Shown: one piece after another, positions 4,654-7,533 of the stretch
Layout: the number at the start of each line of letters is the position of its first letter
Numbering within the stretch: the stretch's first letter is position 1
Source: Propionibacteriaceae bacterium
GTDB taxonomy: Bacteria; Actinomycetota; Actinomycetes; Propionibacteriales; Propionibacteriaceae
NCBI GenBank assembly: GCA_024636075.1
Contig: JAGXHS010000119.1
Span: 1-7,533, forward strand
Direction: 5' to 3'
Length of the DNA stretch: 7,533 bases
Position numbers and translations under genes: made by a program
Notes under the pieces: model-generated
Told to the model about the DNA's origin: nothing
What the model saw: the letters and a program-made list of their open reading frames with translations, nothing else
Database searches by the model: none

Positions 4654-6168
4654 GTGACCAGCGACGATCTCTTGGCTCCCCATGAACGCAACGAGCGCTG
4701 CTGGTGCAGCTCCGGACTCAAATACAAGTACTGCCACGGGAACCACAGGCCACCGTCGCCACCCGGGGCACCCCTGCCGCCGGACGAGGTAGGAAGCAAG
4801 TACCTCAGTCCATCGATGTCGATCGTCACCACCGCACTTACCGGCATGCTGTCCGAGGGCTTCCCGATCACGATGCCCGCACACGGGCCAGAGCCGAAGC
4901 CGATTGCGTACACCAATTGGGATCAGAACCTGGCTGCCACCGCTAGCGACGACCAGGACGTAATGAGCGTTGGGCAACTTGGTGGGCTGCGCGTAGAGGT
5001 GCTGCGCCAATTGGCGAGCCTACCCGACTCCGAAGGCGAGGCCGCCAGCAGCATCGTTGAGGCCGTCTACCAACTGACTGCAGCGTCGGTCCGCTCGGTC
5101 GCCCAACTGGCCCGGCAGACGCCGCGGCCAGTGATCTTGTGGAACCAGGAACTGGATGTCGCTCAGTTCCTGGGCCGGACCCTCCTGCTCGCGGACTACG
5201 TCCTGTTCACCGACGACGTGTTCGATGCGCTCATTCGAGGCGCCACCAACCGAAGCCTCCGGGACGCAGCCATAGACCAACTGAAGAACGCCGAGCTTCT
5301 GGCGGCGGGGATCGCGATTCCAGTCCCACCGGGAGTCGCGATGGCCGCCCAGGGCCAAGCGGTACTGGACATGACCGCGGTCAACCTCCAGAACCGCACG
5401 CTAGTTGACTGGGTACAGGACCAACTGATTCTCGAAGGCCCCACTGCCCGCGAGGCCCTGGTCGTCCGCGCAATCGACGACTTGGCGCATGAGGCAGCCA
5501 ACTTCTGGCTGCACGCCCGGGTCATGCCGGGAACCTTCGATGACGAAGCCGGCTCAGTCCAGACTGGGATGCTTCTGTCGTACGACCCAAGCCACGACTA
5601 CGGACCTTGGATCCGACAGGTCAAGAACAGCGCGGTCAGTGCCTTGGTTCAACGCACCAACGAGCGGATCGTTGCCGCGGACGTGTTCGGTTCGGAGTAC
5701 GTTTCCGCGTCACTCTTCGAGGCCCGTCTGCTCCGCAATCGAGTATCCGGGGGCCGCATCGGCGCGGCTCAAGCTGCTCTGTGGGCTGACATCCCTGAGC
5801 TCACTTCGCTCACAAGTCCCGATCTAAGCAAGCTGTTGAAGAATGAGTCGGCCGTGGCCGACCTTCGACGTCAGGTTCATGCGGCGCTGGTGACTGCGCG
5901 CACCGACCGCGGCAACGTTGACGCGATCACCGAGCTCACCCATCAACTTGAAGCTGCTTCGCACAACGTTCATAAGGCAGCCACGACAAACCTGTTGTGG
6001 TCTGCGGTCGTACCTGGCGCGTCTGTGGCGATCGGCGGGTTCGCCGGCGGCCTGCTCGGCGCTGGGGCTGGCGCACTAGGAGCTCTCGCACCGGCTCTCG
6101 GGTCTCGTCTCAACCAGCGCCGCGAAGCCGCGTACCTGTTTGTGACCGCGCGTCGCGCGCGCCGGTAG
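4654..6168 (+). CDS. SEC-C motif protein of unknown function with a glycine-rich hydrophobic C-terminus
   Basis: The product is about 504 residues. Near the N-terminus it has a clear SEC-C zinc-binding motif, ERCWCSSGLKYKYCHG, with ligands Cys16, Cys18, Cys27 and His28 in the C-x-C-x8-C-H pattern known from the end of SecA and from many accessory proteins. Residues 32-445 are a long, mostly helical region that I do not recognise; it has no visible nucleotide-binding, nuclease or protease signature. At about 446-484 follows a hydrophobic, glycine/alanine-rich segment (AIGGFAGGLLGAGAGALGAL) long enough for one or two membrane passes or a glycine zipper, and then a basic tail (RLNQRREAAY...RRARR). 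I chose GTG 4654 because it places SEC-C at the N-terminus and the upstream extension to ATG 4444 looks non-coding; the longer form would be 574 residues. It stands alone, between an integrase and a broken Tn3 transposase. Confidence 0.75.
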   Translation: MTSDDLLAPHERNERCWCSSGLKYKYCHGNHRPPSPPGAPLPPDEVGSKYLSPSMSIVTTALTGMLSEGFPITMPAHGPEPKPIAYTNWDQNLAATASDDQDVMSVGQLGGLRVEVLRQLASLPDSEGEAASSIVEAVYQLTAASVRSVAQLARQTPRPVILWNQELDVAQFLGRTLLLADYVLFTDDVFDALIRGATNRSLRDAAIDQLKNAELLAAGIAIPVPPGVAMAAQGQAVLDMTAVNLQNRTLVDWVQDQLILEGPTAREALVVRAIDDLAHEAANFWLHARVMPGTFDDEAGSVQTGMLLSYDPSHDYGPWIRQVKNSAVSALVQRTNERIVAADVFGSEYVSASLFEARLLRNRVSGGRIGAAQAALWADIPELTSLTSPDLSKLLKNESAVADLRRQVHAALVTARTDRGNVDAITELTHQLEAASHNVHKAATTNLLWSAVVPGASVAIGGFAGGLLGAGAGALGALAPALGSRLNQRREAAYLFVTARRARR

Positions 6169-6254
6169 CTCGGGTTCAGTGGCGTTCGCGAGTCACGAGC
6201 TGCGAGGTGAGCTCGCTGGACCCCCAGGAGCGGGTCGAGCTAGCTAGGGGGTAG
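6169..6254 (+). other. Probable remnant of the tnpA N-terminal coding region
   Basis: This stretch lies between the SEC-C stop and the readable transposase and is in the transposase frame. Its last residues before TAG, SSLDPQERVELARG, look like the degenerate end of the first TnpA block. The stop codon lies in an imperfect tandem duplication, TAGCTAGGGG (6241-6250) then TAGCTGGGG (6252-6260), which may mark the deletion or rearrangement scar. No ribosome binding site or terminator is evident. Confidence 0.4.
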
Positions 6255-7533
6255 CTGGGGACGGTCCGTTTCCTGGGTGCGTTCCTCGCTGATTCGCTCG
6301 ATGTTCCGTGGGGTGTCGTTGAGTTCCTCGCAGCTCAGCTTGAGATCGCAGATCCTTCGGTCGTGATGAGGTACACCCTGCGGGTGTCGACGGTTCACGA
6401 GCATGCACGCGAGATCCGCTTGGCGTACGGGTACCGCGACTTGGACGATCCGCTGACCGAGGAATTGACCCTGTTTGTTTACTCGCGGGCCTGGACTCAT
6501 GGTGAGGGGGTGACCGTGTTGTTCGAGCACGCGGCGGCGTGGCTTCATCGGCACCGGGTGCTGCTGCCCGGGGTGAGCGTGCTTGCGCGTCTGGTCGCGG
6601 GGGTTCGCGACCAGGCCGCTGTTCACCTACACGACGCCGTCGGGAAGGCAACCGATGCCTCCGATCCGCGCCTGCCAGCGGTCCTGCGCGGTCTGCTCAC
6701 CACTGACCACGGGGAGCGGGCGAGTCGTCTGGAGTCGTTGCGGGCGGCGCCGACGAGATTGTCTGGGCCGGGGCTGGATATGGCGCTGAATCGGGTTTCT
6801 TCGGTGCGAATGCTCGGCGCCGGTGCGGTTGACCTATCTGGTCTGCCCGCAGCGCGGCTGAGGGCGCTGGCGCGATACGGGGTGGGTGCGAAGGCGCAGA
6901 CGTTGCGCCGTCTGGCGGAACCGCGGCGGACGGCGACGCTCGTCGCGACGGTGGCTGCATTGGAGGCTGCCGCCGTCGATGACGCCCCGGACGTGTTCGA
7001 TCTGCTCATGGCCACGAAGGTCCTCAGGCCGTCACAGCGTGCGGCGGCCGCGGATCGACTGGGGAAGATGGCGGAGCTGGAGAGCGCATCTCGCGTTCTG
7101 GCGCGGGTCGGCGCGAGGCTGCTGAGCGTGCTTGAGGACTCCAGCGAGCATCTCGATCTCGCTTCGGTGTGGGCTGAGCTGGAGCAGGTTGCCACCCGCG
7201 ACCGGATCGTCGACGCTGTGGCTAAAGTCGCCGAACTCGTGCCGGACGAGGGTGGTGCCGACGATGCGATGCGTGAGCAGATGACGCGCCGGTTCCGCAC
7301 GGTTGCGCCGTTCTTGCGACTGTTGGCCACCACAATTCCTTGGGGTACGACCGCTGCCGGGCAGCCCGTGCTCGACGCCCTGGCTGGCTTGGACGGGCTT
7401 CGTGGTCGACGAAAGGTGCGCCGGGAGGAGATCGACGAAGCGCTTGTGCCGGCCTCGTGGCGCGCTGCAGTGTTCGGCCGTGCCGACGATGTTGAGGTCG
7501 ATCGAGACGCCTGGGTCGTGTGTGTTCTTGAGC
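6255..7533 (+). pseudogene. tnpA: Tn3-family transposase TnpA, 5' end lost, continues past window edge
   Basis: One frame is open from 6255 to the last base (426 codons). It encodes the N-terminal DUF4158 region and the middle part of a Tn3-type transposase, which moves a transposon by replicative cut-and-join at ~38-bp terminal repeats. Recognisable pieces are LGTVRFLGAFL (start), VVEFLAAQLEIADP, HEHAREIRLAYGYRDL, and later VDLSGLPAARLRALARYG, EPRRTATLVATVAALEAAAV and DDAPDVFDLLMATKVL. The catalytic DDE part lies beyond the window. Intact TnpA has about 55 more residues before the LGTVRFLG block; here a TAG (6252-6254) stands directly before it in frame. Upstream in the same frame is SSLDPQERVELARG, which resembles the FFLDDADRALIARRRG-like block of the family, so part of the N-terminus may survive with about ten codons deleted. 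The first in-frame ATG is 6366. Probably inactive unless re-initiated. Confidence 0.85.

Noticed and set aside
6623..7333. 236-codon open frame on the minus strand
   Set aside because: It is antisense to the transposase, and its Ser/Arg/Ala-rich product has no recognisable motif.

Overview
The window is GC-rich and comes from an actinobacterium. The evidence is the strong G/C bias at third codon positions, GTG start codons, apparently leaderless promoters with a TANNNT -10 box six bases before the start codon, and a UGP2-type UDP-glucose pyrophosphorylase of the kind found in Bifidobacterium, Propionibacterium and Micrococcales relatives. I cannot name the genus from sequence alone.

Left part (1-2434) looks like ordinary chromosome. 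It opens with a perfect 67-bp inverted repeat around a 58-bp loop, which runs to the window edge. This is followed by mscL on the + strand. Converging on mscL from the other strand are a UGP2-type UTP-glucose-1-phosphate uridylyltransferase and a small unrecognised gene that overlaps its 3' end. These three genes cover osmotic safety (MscL), UDP-glucose supply for glycans and glycogen or trehalose, and an unknown.

Middle part (2435-4653) begins with a 474-bp AT-richer intergenic stretch. It holds the probable leaderless promoter of the uridylyltransferase, a hairpin, a tRNA-Arg(CCU)-like anticodon arm that is a candidate attachment core, and a cluster of short direct repeats. Immediately after comes a complete tyrosine recombinase with all six catalytic residues. 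The 563 bp that follow hold no convincing gene but do hold a strong GC-rich hairpin terminator.

Right part (4654-7533) holds a roughly 504-residue protein with an N-terminal SEC-C zinc-binding motif and a glycine-rich hydrophobic C-terminus, of unknown function. It is followed by the N-terminal and middle part of a Tn3-family transposase (TnpA). That transposase has lost its first ~55 codons, with an in-frame TAG just before the readable homology, and it runs off the right edge. From 2.75 kb onward the window therefore looks like an accessory region: integrase, a single cargo-like gene and a damaged Tn3 transposase. The SEC-C protein is the best candidate here for an undescribed function; any defence role is inferred from its neighbourhood and not shown by the sequence.
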